NCBI GenBank assembly: GCA_964563925.1
Contig: CAZLZD010000002.1
Coordinates: forward strand, 85,797-149,796
Direction of reading: 5' to 3'
Source: JAUILA01 sp964563925
GTDB taxonomy: Bacteria; Bacteroidota; Bacteroidia; Cytophagales; Cyclobacteriaceae
Length of the DNA: 64,000 nt
Part shown: one piece after another, positions 35,701 through 44,104 of the stretch
How positions within the stretch are numbered: position 1 is the first letter of the stretch
Layout of the letters: each line of letters opens with the position of its first letter
The notes under the pieces: generated by a model
What the model was told of the DNA's origin: nothing
Databases searched by the model: none
What the model saw: only the letters and a program-made list of their open reading frames with translations
Made by a program: the position numbers and the translations under genes

Positions 35701-36774
35701 GTGAAGGATACCGGCATTGGAATCGAAGAGGATAAAATGGAGCTTATTTTCGACCGCTTCTATCAGGCAGATTCGTCCAACGTACGGAAAGGAGAGGGAA
35801 CGGGCATTGGTTTATCCCTGGTGAAGCAGCTGGTCCTTTTGCTCAAAGGAACGATCCGGGTAACCAGTAAAGTGAACGAGGGCTCAGAATTTATCGTCCA
35901 TATTCCGGTTACGAACATTGCCGAACGCCTCGGGGCAGAACCCTTTCCGGGTGCCGGCGAGGAATGGTCGGAGAGCATCTCAGGATTGCCCGGGGAGGAA
36001 GCTGACCACCTGCCTGAAGACCCGAATATCCCGCTTGTATTAATCGTGGAAGATAATGCGGATGTATCCCACTACATAAAGGCAAGTTTAACGGATGGTT
36101 ACAGAACCGTGCAGGCAGGTAATGGCATCGATGGCATTGAGATGGCGGTCGAACTGGTTCCCGACATCATCATTAGTGATATCATGATGCCGGGAAAAGA
36201 TGGGTATGAGTTGTGTGTTACGCTTAAAAAAGATGAACGTACCAGTCACATACCCATCATTCTGCTTACTGGTAAAGCCGATGCAGAATCAAAAATTCAG
36301 GGACTGGAACACGGGGCCGACGTGTACCTCTCCAAACCATTTAACCGCAAGGAGTTATTAATCCGCCTCAGGAATTTAATGGCCCTGCGGGCTGAGATCC
36401 AGAAGCACTTTTCGGAAAACGGCTTTGCACAACCGATTAGCGGGCTTTCCGGTACGGAGAATGCGTTTTTGCGTAAAATCCGGACGTTGGTGCTGGAGAA
36501 TATGGAAGATGAAGAATTTAATGTCACCAGGCTGTGTGATCTTGTACACCTCAGCCGCCCGCAACTTCATCGAAAACTTGTGGCCATTACCGGGGAATCC
36601 ACTTCCAGCCTGATCCGAAAAGTACAATTGGAAAAGGCCAGGGAATTACTTGCCTCGGGCGAGTTAAATGTAAGTGAAGTTGCCTACCGGACCGGATTCA
36701 AAACCCAGGCACACTTCAGCCGGATTTTTTCGGAAACTCTTGGTATGACACCAAGTGCGTTTATGAAAAAATGA
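32755..36774 (+). CDS. Hybrid two-component system sensor/regulator (HTCS), second copy
   Basis: 1339 residues from the ATG at 32755, which opens a clean signal peptide (MNKLTPYIRAFIILFLAG, cleaved after VFAQ). A Met nine codons earlier is possible. Order: periplasmic beta-propeller repeats at about 40-655; Y_Y_Y domain at about 700-775; membrane helix at about 781-803; HisKA with H833 (THEFRTP); HATPase with NLVSNAIKFTP and GEGTGIGL; receiver with D1142 (ISDIMMPG) and K1194; C-terminal AraC domain. Several propeller blades are less regular than in the copy at 2629-6756. All signalling residues are present. As with the first copy, there is no SusC/SusD neighbour, so target genes cannot be read from context. 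Confidence 0.95.
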   Translation: MNKLTPYIRAFIILFLAGHNVFAQSNIDVTHYTREYGMNYRWVYDITQDEHGFIWFANHTGLRRYDGEHYITYQHIEGDTASLSTNTIIRITNDRNGFIWAYGADGVFNKLELASGRINRVDYTFSDLNPDARMKDFGALRNGDNIALFYENGLHTLWRYSSSGNTFEKLLDLPEYAVALDYFTERSDGKLWLWGMGNGYYLADISEKEIKHYPVKGRDKSVSAPVDENGNFWYPSTDATGGNALLSFRLPPEIDRLKIERISLDNRDNIWFYHGDDVYRFDVTATRLEKFTDPVFKKSGRTQLMYHFFEDQDGGYWNGHFVGAIRFSKRQYLFDLYFNRESGSESMNTFNAREIMEMAPGRLLVRENEDDLYTLNLFNGEINRLGRNYRTGSGENISKSFFSLVLGRDGYLWTNQADRIIKTDIGNGTEEIFEVPLSPLATDSEEDAFKRYWPRIFEDASGNLWWCDPGRLGIFDRSTGQLQPLQVKTAPRDVKADFKYALYDPLEDVIYGTYQHGIYRVDCREKDVSLLEIFSGQESYDILITAVLYWKNEFWLSTNKGLVRFNPVTRERKEYTRKEGLPSSLVYNTLAGENHLWLATQDGLCQLDPNTNQLINYGMEQGLAFTQFNIWSAARTADGRMFFGGTNGIIGFNPDDFIMPEGKKGLLNLVGISTYNQDRDALESIQNLPYTLEDEIIIPASERTVTFSYVHTLYDGSSSNYFHMMEGLDSRWIDDGTQNEIRYTEIPPGEYVFRAKATGPNNTQALNEIAIPIEVRQYWYLRWWAVLIYLLLALTAVFLVYRMLLKRNLEKEEAIRIKELDEVKTKMYTNITHEFRTPLTVMLGMNEAVKDYAVEGETNKIFHANEMIERNGKNLLSLVNQMLELSKLEAGLLNIHNRQGNIVDYLKYRIESFQSYGEAKGVQIRFIPENGEIIMDYDVEKISYIVGNLVSNAIKFTPKGGVVTVEVRHTRNASGDPFFELKVKDTGIGIEEDKMELIFDRFYQADSSNVRKGEGTGIGLSLVKQLVLLLKGTIRVTSKVNEGSEFIVHIPVTNIAERLGAEPFPGAGEEWSESISGLPGEEADHLPEDPNIPLVLIVEDNADVSHYIKASLTDGYRTVQAGNGIDGIEMAVELVPDIIISDIMMPGKDGYELCVTLKKDERTSHIPIILLTGKADAESKIQGLEHGADVYLSKPFNRKELLIRLRNLMALRAEIQKHFSENGFAQPISGLSGTENAFLRKIRTLVLENMEDEEFNVTRLCDLVHLSRPQLHRKLVAITGESTSSLIRKVQLEKARELLASGELNVSEVAYRTGFKTQAHFSRIFSETLGMTPSAFMKK

Positions 36775-37003
36775 AATGATCCCTCCATGCAGTGAGCCGG
36801 CTGTAATGTAGTGCGGGTACATCAAATTTCCCGGGCCTATGCCCTCTCAAACTCATTTCGAGGAGGGTTTCAGGACGGATGTAACACACAGACACGTCTT
36901 CGAAACATCCGGATAAATTATGACAGAATATATTTCAGAGCTTTAACTCATCGAATTGCTTAATGCTTCGAGTGATTTTATGTTGAACCAAAATGACATC
37001 GTT

Positions 37004-37474
37004 ATGAAACGCTTTGAAACAATTTTACTGGTCCTTGTAGCCATCTTCGCATTTAACTGCTCAAGTGATGACTCCGATCCTGCACCCCAAATCACCATTG
37101 AAGATTTTGAAGGAAGCTGGATAGCCACTTCGGCGGTTTTCACCAAAAAATCAAATACCTCGGAAAGTGTCGAGTTTATTGCCGCCGGGGGAGAGATTCG
37201 CTATACTATGTTGCCCGGGGGCGAAGGCCGTACCAGGACATGGGTTGAATTTCAGAATGACCCGGTGGATGAATGGGATGCCATCATATCCTTAGGTCCT
37301 GGCAATACCTATACGGCAACGCCTGCCGAAGCTACCCGGCCCATCGTCAATGGTACCTATGAGCTTGGAACCAATACCATTACATTAACCAATGCAAATG
37401 ACAGTTTTGATTTCTCCTTTTCCGGGACTAATGAACCTGCCACATCCGTAATCGTGTTTGTCCCCAACAAGTAA
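37004..37474 (+). CDS. Small lipoprotein of unknown function
   Basis: 156 residues from the ATG at 37004, chosen because it opens a lipoprotein signal (MKRFETILLVLVAIFAFNCSS, Cys19). The mature part is strand-rich with 'FEGSWIATSAVF', a short lipocalin-like opening, and later TYELGTNTITLTNANDSF. It may belong to the lipocalin-like lipoproteins of Bacteroidota. No catalytic motif is visible. It stands alone, 229 bp after the hybrid regulator and on the same strand, so it could be a regulator target (inference). Confidence 0.65.
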   Translation: MKRFETILLVLVAIFAFNCSSDDSDPAPQITIEDFEGSWIATSAVFTKKSNTSESVEFIAAGGEIRYTMLPGGEGRTRTWVEFQNDPVDEWDAIISLGPGNTYTATPAEATRPIVNGTYELGTNTITLTNANDSFDFSFSGTNEPATSVIVFVPNK

Positions 37475-37646
37475 GGTGAATGAATAAAGGTGCCGTCACA
37501 TGTAATGTCCGGGCAAATTACAGAAATAGTAGCCCAGTCTGGTATCGTCAGCTGGCTCCTGTTCGGGCAAAAGTTGTTGCCAATATGGTGGATTAATAAC
37601 CGGTTATGATGATTTTATCTGAAATATAGATTAATTTTTATTTCAG

Positions 37647-38918
37647 ATGGATTACAATGATCTAACCACCCTGGGAATAGCCTTCGGCCTTGGGATGCTG
37701 AATGGTCTTCAGCGACAGAAGACCGATCATGACATGGCCGGCGTCCGGACGTTCACGCTCATTTCCCTGTTGGGTGCGATTTCCGGTTTCCTGACGCGGG
37801 ATGCTGAAAACCCGTTTGTATTGCCTGTACTCGGACTGGCACTTGCCGGCCTGCTGGTCATGGCGAATGTGATAAAACTAAAGAGGCAATCAGACAGTGA
37901 CATCGGTCAAACGACCGAGGTGGCCGTGTTGCTCATGTATGCGATTGGTGCCTACCTGGTCCTTGGTGATCAGATCACCGCTATTATCACCGGAGGAACC
38001 ATGGCCATACTGCTTTATGCGAAGGAACATCTGCATGGCTTCATCGAAAGACTCCAGGCAAAGGATCTGGCGGCCATAATGACCTTCGCCGGTATATCGC
38101 TGGTCATACTTCCCATTCTGCCTGATCAGACCTACGGGCCGTTTGATGTGCTAAACCCCTATAACATCTGGCTGATGGTCACTCTTATTGTGGGTATCAG
38201 TGTGGCGGGATATTTTATTTACAAATTTGCCGGGAAAAAAGTAGGGATCATTTCGAATGGGGTGCTGGGCGGATTGATCAGCAGTACCGCCACCACGGTG
38301 AGCTATGCCCGAAAAACCACAGACGGTAAGGGAATCAATAAGCTGGCGGCGTTTGTAATCACTGCGGCCTCGGCCATTGCGCTGGTACGGGTGGCCATTG
38401 AGGTTGGCGTGGTTATCCCGGAGAATCTTCCGCAGATGATCCTGCCCCTGGCGGTTGAGTTTTTGATTATGGCGGCATTGTGCGCATTTATTTTTTATCG
38501 CATCAGCAAAGAGGAGGAGGGGGAGAATGAGGAGATGCCGGAGCCGGAGAATCCTGCCCAGTTCAAAAGCGCACTGATCTTCGGCCTGTTATATGGGTTA
38601 ATATTACTTGCCGTGGCCTTCACGAAGGAAGAATTTGGAAACAGCGGACTCTACGTGGTTTCCATAATAAGCGGCCTTACCGACGTGGATGCCATTACAC
38701 TTTCCCTGTCTCAGTTGATCAAAGGAGGATCACTCGAAGCCGACAACGGCTGGCGCCTGATCCTTCTCGCTTCCTTATCAAACCTGCTCTTTAAGGGGAT
38801 TATGGCGGGCGTGCTGGGCACCGGGAGACTTTTACGCTGGATCGGTCTGTCCTTTGGTATTTCCATTGCCGCCGGACTTCTGATAATATGGTTATGGCCA
38901 GCGGGCTGGCATTTTTAA
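37647..38918 (+). CDS. MgtC/SapB-like DUF4010 membrane protein
   Basis: 423 residues with about eleven to twelve membrane helices. The N-terminal block 'LGIAFGLGMLNGLQRQK' with 'AGVRTFTLISLLGAISGF' matches the MgtC-like half, including the conserved G-R-T-F region. The C-terminal half from about 180 corresponds to DUF4010 (PF13194), with 'GISVAGYFIYKFAGKKVG' and 'SGLTDVDAITLSLSQL'. The family is widespread and poorly characterised, and a role in ion or metal homeostasis is often suggested. A charged linker EEEGENEEMPEPENP lies at about 291-305. The gene is convergent with the PHP gene, with only 15 bases between them. Confidence 0.85.
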   Translation: MDYNDLTTLGIAFGLGMLNGLQRQKTDHDMAGVRTFTLISLLGAISGFLTRDAENPFVLPVLGLALAGLLVMANVIKLKRQSDSDIGQTTEVAVLLMYAIGAYLVLGDQITAIITGGTMAILLYAKEHLHGFIERLQAKDLAAIMTFAGISLVILPILPDQTYGPFDVLNPYNIWLMVTLIVGISVAGYFIYKFAGKKVGIISNGVLGGLISSTATTVSYARKTTDGKGINKLAAFVITAASAIALVRVAIEVGVVIPENLPQMILPLAVEFLIMAALCAFIFYRISKEEEGENEEMPEPENPAQFKSALIFGLLYGLILLAVAFTKEEFGNSGLYVVSIISGLTDVDAITLSLSQLIKGGSLEADNGWRLILLASLSNLLFKGIMAGVLGTGRLLRWIGLSFGISIAAGLLIIWLWPAGWHF

Positions 38919-38933
38919 AGATTTCAATTTAAA

Positions 38934-40028
38934 TCACTCCACCCTAAGTTCAATTATGGGATGTTCCCGGGGAGCTTGTGTAGCATTCAGAATCTCAAAG
39001 GATAACGTAAAGTTGTCAAGCCGTTCCAGTGTCTTGACATTCAGGACGGTCCGGCTGTTCCCCTTGAATTCCACGATATCCGTGTCTTCATGTAACGTGA
39101 AACCGGTAAGATTTCTCGCTATCAGGTCGGCATCGGAATGATTGATGATAACCACCTCCGCTAGAACATGCTCATCGGAATAGCGGAACGATTCCACCTC
39201 CAGGCTGCTCTCGAGCAGGGGTTTCAGGTATTCTTCCCTGCCGATTAGCCGATTCCTGAACCAGGCCACGGTTCTTCCTTCTTCCAGTGCCTGTTTGATG
39301 CCTTCTTCAGAACGCATTTCGGCAAAGACCAGGGTAACCGGCCGGTGACCACCGCCGGGAATGTCAAATGTCCAGTCGATGAGTCCGTGGATATCTGAGG
39401 TAGCCAGTATCGTCAGATCATTCTCCAGGGCAATCGATAAAGCCTCATCAGAATACATATCTTCATTCACTACTTCAATGCCATGGAGCAGGCCTTCACT
39501 GATCAGTTTGCCATGCAGATCGGACAGCGTCGCCATACCGTCCTCCTGCTGGGGTGCCCACATCGGATGATTCCAGAATACAAACGCTTCCTGCGCTTTT
39601 GCTTCACGAAAGACCTCCAGCACATCGTCTTTTAGGAAGGCATTGGCATCCCTGACAAAAAGTGCGTTACTGTGGCCCGGTGGCATGGACCGGGTGATTT
39701 CCACCCCCCGGATCACGATCAGGTCACTGTTTTCGGCCGTTTTTTTCGCAAGGTCGAACGAACGGTTCCGGTCAGGATTGGGGATATCATCTTCGTGTGG
39801 CTGGTACTCAAGGTGGTCGGTAATGGCTATGGCATCCACCCCGTCAAACAGGGCTTCCCGGACCCGGATATCCGGCCAGACACTTCCATCAGAAAAAACA
39901 GTATGGATATGGAGGTCGCACACCAGCGTCTTAAAGCCCGGTATATCGGGGAAGTCTATCTGACGGTCGTTTTGGGCGGGAAGGACGTTGGAGATGAGAA
40001 CGAAAAAGATCAGTATCAGGTGTTTCAT
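38934..40028 (-). CDS. Secreted PHP-domain phosphoesterase
   Basis: 364 residues with a signal peptide (KHLILIFFVLISNVLPAQ), so unlike cytosolic PHP enzymes it acts in the periplasm. PHP metal-binding motifs: DLHIHT (38-43), ITDH (69-72), E110 in 'RGVEITR' and H119, then 'FVFWNHP' and 'ATSDIHG' further on. The metal ligands appear complete, so it should be an active metallo-phosphoesterase. The C-terminal third is a strand-rich domain. Family members hydrolyse phosphodiesters or phosphomonoesters; the substrate here is unknown. It lies downstream of the DUF326 gene and its terminator on the same strand, so it is transcribed separately. Confidence 0.86.
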   Translation of the reverse strand: MKHLILIFFVLISNVLPAQNDRQIDFPDIPGFKTLVCDLHIHTVFSDGSVWPDIRVREALFDGVDAIAITDHLEYQPHEDDIPNPDRNRSFDLAKKTAENSDLIVIRGVEITRSMPPGHSNALFVRDANAFLKDDVLEVFREAKAQEAFVFWNHPMWAPQQEDGMATLSDLHGKLISEGLLHGIEVVNEDMYSDEALSIALENDLTILATSDIHGLIDWTFDIPGGGHRPVTLVFAEMRSEEGIKQALEEGRTVAWFRNRLIGREEYLKPLLESSLEVESFRYSDEHVLAEVVIINHSDADLIARNLTGFTLHEDTDIVEFKGNSRTVLNVKTLERLDNFTLSFEILNATQAPREHPIIELRVE

Positions 40029-40100
40029 GGCGGAATGGTAATGACCTTTGAATATGCAGATTTAAGGGAGAATCTCCGAATTTCCCTTCGTTAAGTTGTA

Positions 40101-40137
40101 AAAAAATGAAAGCCTGTCCTTGTGAAGAACAGGCTTT
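40101..40137 (-). terminator. Intrinsic terminator after the Cys-rich protein gene
   Basis: On the minus strand AAAGCCTGT and ACAGGCTTT form a 9-bp stem with an 11-nt loop, followed by CATTTTTT. It lies 22 bases after the stop of the gene at 40159. Confidence 0.8.
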
Positions 40138-40158
40138 TCACAGCTATACTGTTTACGG

Positions 40159-40494
40159 CTAGGCAGCTACATTTAAGTATTCTCCGCAGGCTTCAGCGCA
40201 TTCCCGGCAGGCTGTCGCACAGGCCTGGCAATGATCGGTATCATGTTTCGCACATTCTTTCCTGCAGGTATTGCAGACCTTTTCACATTCTCTTACAAGG
40301 CTGGCTGCGAATGGTGAATCAGAAGCCACAAGGCTGGCGGTCAGCCGTGTGATAGCCGCACAATCCCTGTCGGTACGGATACAGGTCACCATTTTTTTCA
40401 CATCGTTTTCTTCCAGGCATGCTTCCATGCAACTGTCACAGGCTGCCGCACATTCATACAGCGTCGCCACGAATTTCTTAGTTGATTCTTCCAT
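40159..40494 (-). CDS. Cys-rich four-helix-bundle copper-binding protein (DUF326/Csp-like)
   Basis: 111 residues from the ATG at 40494; the frame extends further upstream but without protein character. Fifteen cysteines are spaced along predicted helices: C15-x3-C-x2-C-x3-C, C38, C45, then C70-x3-C-x2-C-x3-C and C89-x2-C-x3-C-x2-C-x3-C. This is the layout of the four-helix ferredoxin-like DUF326 family, related to the copper storage proteins (Csp) that hold many Cu(I) ions inside the bundle. No signal peptide, so it is cytosolic. A role in copper buffering is expected from the family. It is a single-gene unit with its own terminator. Confidence 0.9.
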   Translation of the reverse strand: MEESTKKFVATLYECAAACDSCMEACLEENDVKKMVTCIRTDRDCAAITRLTASLVASDSPFAASLVRECEKVCNTCRKECAKHDTDHCQACATACRECAEACGEYLNVAA

Positions 40495-40802
40495 AATTGG
40501 TTGGTTTAATTGGTCAATTGGTTTTAAAAAATTAACAGGCTTGTACTTTGCATTGTTCCGGGGACCAGGGACGGATTCTGTGATGGATCGTTCTGACCCG
40601 CACGGGTGCCTCTCCAATTGTAAAACACTTGTATTTCTTCCGGCAGGGACATATGTAGGATAACCAGGTTTTTTTACCTGATATCTTCGGAAGATCCGGC
40701 TAAATTGGCATCTCGTATTTTTTCAGAATTAAACAGGTCATTACGAACCAGTTACTATTCTTCTTGTTATTGAATTCAAGTCACGGATAATTTTTTAAAA
40801 AC
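40495..40802. other. Divergent intergenic region with repeated CCAATT
   Basis: About 300 bp. Next to the start of the Cys-rich gene the minus strand carries several CCAATT/CCAACC repeats (40497-40524). A small hairpin, CAGGT/ACCTG around six T, lies near 40665-40680. No convincing promoter pair or gene is visible. Confidence 0.35.
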
Positions 40803-41063
40803 ATGAAAGCAGGTAAGATTTTTTGCATCTCAGGGGTTCACCTCTGGAAAGAGGAGCACGTTCAGCTGGCCCCCGATATTCACCGGGAAGAAAGGCACTG
40901 TTCCCGGTGTGGAAAAAAGCAAATCCAGATCAGGATGTATCCAAAGGTGAGGCACCTGGCGGTGTACCGGCTTACAAAGTATGCCACCTATACATCAGGG
41001 GATGCCATTGACACACTCACCCGGCATTCGCTGATTCCGGCCTCTGAGGGCCTGCGGGGCTGA
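40803..41063 (+). CDS. Small protein with a possible zinc-binding CxxC motif
   Basis: 86 residues. Near the N-terminus 'FCISGVHLWKEE' and then 'REERHCSRCGKKQIQ' (about 28-42) recall small DUF1660-like proteins with the pattern C..(x)H.W ... R.C..CG, which suggests one zinc knuckle. The rest is basic and unremarkable. The start codon is ATG, with no partner genes on the same strand. It could be a real small gene or a chance frame. The spacing of Cys and His is the only support. Confidence 0.45.
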   Translation: MKAGKIFCISGVHLWKEEHVQLAPDIHREERHCSRCGKKQIQIRMYPKVRHLAVYRLTKYATYTSGDAIDTLTRHSLIPASEGLRG

Positions 41064-41091
41064 ATAAAGCCGGTTGGCCTCAATATTCCTG

Positions 41092-41526
41092 TTACGGGTA
41101 TTGCCCGGCCTGCCTGAAGGCAGTGGGTGAAATATCATACCTGGCCCGGAACATCCGGGTAAAGTAGGACGGACTGGTGAATCCCAGGGAATAGGCAATC
41201 TGGGAAACGGGCAGATCGGTTTGTCTGAGCATCAGGCAGGCTATGGAAAGTCTGCGGCTGCAGATGTACATCGACGGGGACAGTCCGGTGGCCGACTTGA
41301 CTTTCCGGAACAGGCTGGTCCGGCACATGCCCATTTTATCCGCCAGTTGCATGATGTTCAGTTCCGGGTCGTCGAGATGTTTGTCAACCTCCTGGTTGAG
41401 ATTCTCCAGGAAATTTTCAGATGCAATCCTCCATTGATTGGCCGGTGCACTGCTGAATAATATGCCCTTGTACATAAGGATAAGGTGCAATAAATTGATT
41501 CCCCGGACAAGCTCCTTTTTTTGCAT
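41092..41526 (-). CDS. Short AraC-family DNA-binding protein
   Basis: 144 residues. The C-terminal 100 residues (about 45-142) are a complete AraC domain: 'LNIMQLADKMGMCRTSLFRK' for the first helix-turn-helix and 'VSQIAYSLGFTSPSYFTRMF' for the second, ending in 'YDISPTAFRQ'. The first 45 residues carry no sensory domain. It resembles the output domain of the hybrid regulators at 2629 and 32755, so it may be a detached output module or a small stand-alone regulator. No pseudogene remnant of a kinase is visible upstream, where about 285 bp without a gene precede the beta-helix lipoprotein on the other strand. Confidence 0.78.
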   Translation of the reverse strand: MQKKELVRGINLLHLILMYKGILFSSAPANQWRIASENFLENLNQEVDKHLDDPELNIMQLADKMGMCRTSLFRKVKSATGLSPSMYICSRRLSIACLMLRQTDLPVSQIAYSLGFTSPSYFTRMFRARYDISPTAFRQAGQYP

Positions 41527-41812
41527 AAAACCTCTCCCGGAGACTTCCGGAATATTTCTTTTCTGTTTTTTCCCTATTTCCCGTAAAACGTTACTTCATC
41601 AATGGGATTTTGCGCAAAACCGGATTCCGGACGCTGCAGTTTATCCAACTTCATTGCCTGAGCCGGTGTATCCGTAGGACGTAACGCAACAAACAGAACC
41701 AAAAAATATCGCGGTTGAAGGGCTGGAACATAGGTGAAAGATAATGCAACATACCTGCAAGTGTCCGGCCCGGTTTGATTGTAGGTTGCTGATTCACTAA
41801 ACATTTACGATC

Positions 41813-43030
41813 ATGAATATCCTGCCAGAATTCCGAGGACTATTGACCTTATTGTGTATCGGAACCCTGTTGTTCTTTTCTGTTGGTTGTGGGGGTGATG
41901 ATGACTGTGATGGTTGTCCGGTTAATATACTGAACATCAGCCAGGATATGACCGAGACAGAAATCAATGCGGCACTGGACGATCTGCCTGATGGGTGGAC
42001 CGTACTTTTTGCTTCAGGTGATTACGAGTTCACCCAGCAGAAGGCGCTCACCGGGCTGAATGATATAACCATTACCGGAGCCGGGACCTCCACCCGGATA
42101 TCATTCAGGAATCAAACCGGTGGCGGTGAGGGATTCCGGTTAATCAATATGACCGACCTGACTATAAGCAATCTGGTCATTCTCAATACGCCGGGTGATG
42201 CCCTGAAAATCCAGGATTCCGATGGGGTGACCATATCAGGTGTCCAGACGATATGGGATGAGCCGTTAACCACTAACGGGGCTTATGGGATCTACCCGGT
42301 CTCCTCCAGCGACATCGTGATCGATAACTGCTATGCCTACGGGGCCGCCGATGCTGGTATCTATGTGGGGCAAAGCCAGCGGGCCATTATCCGAAACAGT
42401 AAGGCAGAGGCCAGTGTGGCGGGCATTGAAGTGGAAAACTCAATCGATGTGGAGGTGTTCAATAACGAGGTGATTGATAATACGGCTGGTATCCTTGCCT
42501 TTGATATCTTCGGACCGGAACAGGAAGGGGGAAATATCGACATTCACGATAACAATGTCCTGAACAATAACCGGACGAATTTTGCCGAGGAGGGATCATT
42601 TGTGTCCATGGTCCCGGCTGGCACGGGCATACTGGTGATGGCCGTCAGGGACGTGGAGGTTTTTGATAACGTCATTGAGGGCAATGGTTTTATTTCGGTG
42701 GTCGTGGTTTCATATGGTATGATCTGCTTCACCGGGGAGCTCCCCTGTGTGGAAGATGTGTATTTTGACGGGGTATATGTGCATGACAATACGACCACCC
42801 AACTGGTGCAGCCCAATCCGGTTCAGCCGCCCCTTGGCCAGTACCTGATCTCCATTTTCGGGGCTGAAAGTATGCCATGGATTATGACGGATGGTGTTTT
42901 TGAGGATATGGAAGACCCTTCGGGAGGATTATGCATCCAGGGGTTTGAATTCGGTTTTGTGAACCTGAATATCCTTTCAGAACCTTCAAATCCGATGTTT
43001 GATCTGGCTGCACACGACTGCACCAACTAA
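41813..43030 (+). CDS. Right-handed parallel beta-helix lipoprotein
   Basis: 405 residues with lipobox Cys26 (LLFFSVGCGG) and an acidic DDDCDGC tail. The body is a series of beta-helix turns rich in 'DITITGAG', 'DLTISNLVI', 'GVTISGVQ', 'DIVIDNCYAYG', typical of the parallel beta-helix (PbH1/NosD-like) fold. A family of beta-helix proteins (TIGR03805) is regularly found beside a diheme cytochrome of the SO2930/HNE_0200 type (TIGR03806), and the next gene, 11 bases on, is exactly that. The function of the pair is not established. It may bind or cleave a polysaccharide at the cell surface (inference). Confidence 0.85.
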   Translation: MNILPEFRGLLTLLCIGTLLFFSVGCGGDDDCDGCPVNILNISQDMTETEINAALDDLPDGWTVLFASGDYEFTQQKALTGLNDITITGAGTSTRISFRNQTGGGEGFRLINMTDLTISNLVILNTPGDALKIQDSDGVTISGVQTIWDEPLTTNGAYGIYPVSSSDIVIDNCYAYGAADAGIYVGQSQRAIIRNSKAEASVAGIEVENSIDVEVFNNEVIDNTAGILAFDIFGPEQEGGNIDIHDNNVLNNNRTNFAEEGSFVSMVPAGTGILVMAVRDVEVFDNVIEGNGFISVVVVSYGMICFTGELPCVEDVYFDGVYVHDNTTTQLVQPNPVQPPLGQYLISIFGAESMPWIMTDGVFEDMEDPSGGLCIQGFEFGFVNLNILSEPSNPMFDLAAHDCTN

Positions 43031-43041
43031 CCCGGCACACC

Positions 43042-44082
43042 ATGAAACTGCTATCATTGCTGTCGTTATGCCTACTGATTTTTTTCTATGCAGGTTGCGG
43101 GGAGGGGGAGCCCCCTCCTCCCGCATTTCCAGAAACCCTTTCTGAAGGCGGCTTCTTCAGGGGAAACCTGGCAGACCTGGTCCCGAATGACCATGTGCTG
43201 CCCTACGACCTGGTTAACCCGCTGTATTCAGACCAGGCGATCAAGAGCCGCTTTATCGTTCTGCCTGAAGGGGGCGTGATGACCTATGTGCCGGAAGGAC
43301 CTTTTCTCTTTTCTGATAATACATTTATTATTAAGAATTTTGCCTTCCGTAATCCTTCCGGGGAGCTTTTTAATGTGGAAACAAGGCTGATGCTTAAGAC
43401 GGCCGCGGGCTGGGATGTACAAGTCTACCTGTGGAATGAGGCCCAGACAGAAGCCCGGCCTCAGTCGGGAATCCATGTCACCCCGGTATCCTTCCTTGAT
43501 GACGATGGGATGGTCCGGGATATAAACTATGAAGTTCCTTCAAAGACCCAGTGTAAAGCCTGTCACAGCAGCTACGGGGAAATCCTTCCGATTGGTCCCA
43601 GGAACAGGAACCTGAATATGGCGGCGGATGAAAGCGGGATAAACCAGCTTCAGCAATGGATCGACCTGGGAATCCTTGAAGATGCTCCTGTCCTTTCTTC
43701 GATACCCGCTGTGCCCGACGTGACCGATGAAGAGGAGGCTCTTGACTTGAGGGCCCGGGCCTATCTCGATATTAATTGCGGACATTGCCATAACCCGGGA
43801 GGCACAGCCCATACCAGCCGGTTGTTTCTTCACCTGGAGAATGATAACAAAAGCTCACTGGGTTACTGCAAGAACCCTATTGCGGCCGGGGAGGGTTCAG
43901 GCGGAAGGGATTTTGTCATTGTACCCGGGCATCCGGACGAATCAATCCTTACTTTCCGAATGGAATCAAACAAGCCTTCCGTGAAAATGCCGGAAATTGG
44001 CCGGACTACCGTAGACGAGGAAGGGGTGAAACTTATCCGGGACTGGATCCAGGCCATGGAGAAGGAGGATTGTTCAGGTTAA
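43042..44082 (+). CDS. SO2930/HNE_0200-family diheme cytochrome c lipoprotein
   Basis: 346 residues with lipobox Cys19 (LLIFFYAGCGE). The N-terminal domain carries the family block 'DLVPNDHVLPYDLVNPLYSD' and 'KSRFIVLP'. Two covalent haem c sites follow: CKACH (171-175) and CGHCH (246-250). A C-terminal 'GHPDESILTFRME...KMPEIGR' provides the distal Met ligand region. It would act as an electron carrier or oxidoreductase outside the cytoplasmic membrane. It is co-transcribed with the beta-helix partner. The redox partner and substrate are unknown. No cytochrome maturation genes lie in the window. Confidence 0.88.
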   Translation: MKLLSLLSLCLLIFFYAGCGEGEPPPPAFPETLSEGGFFRGNLADLVPNDHVLPYDLVNPLYSDQAIKSRFIVLPEGGVMTYVPEGPFLFSDNTFIIKNFAFRNPSGELFNVETRLMLKTAAGWDVQVYLWNEAQTEARPQSGIHVTPVSFLDDDGMVRDINYEVPSKTQCKACHSSYGEILPIGPRNRNLNMAADESGINQLQQWIDLGILEDAPVLSSIPAVPDVTDEEEALDLRARAYLDINCGHCHNPGGTAHTSRLFLHLENDNKSSLGYCKNPIAAGEGSGGRDFVIVPGHPDESILTFRMESNKPSVKMPEIGRTTVDEEGVKLIRDWIQAMEKEDCSG

Positions 44083-44104
44083 TTGTCTACACCGTTTTAA
44101 ACGA

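Noticed and set aside
40497..40524. CCAATT repeats as a possible CRISPR or iteron origin
   Set aside because: Too few and too short, irregular spacing, and no cas or replication gene nearby.
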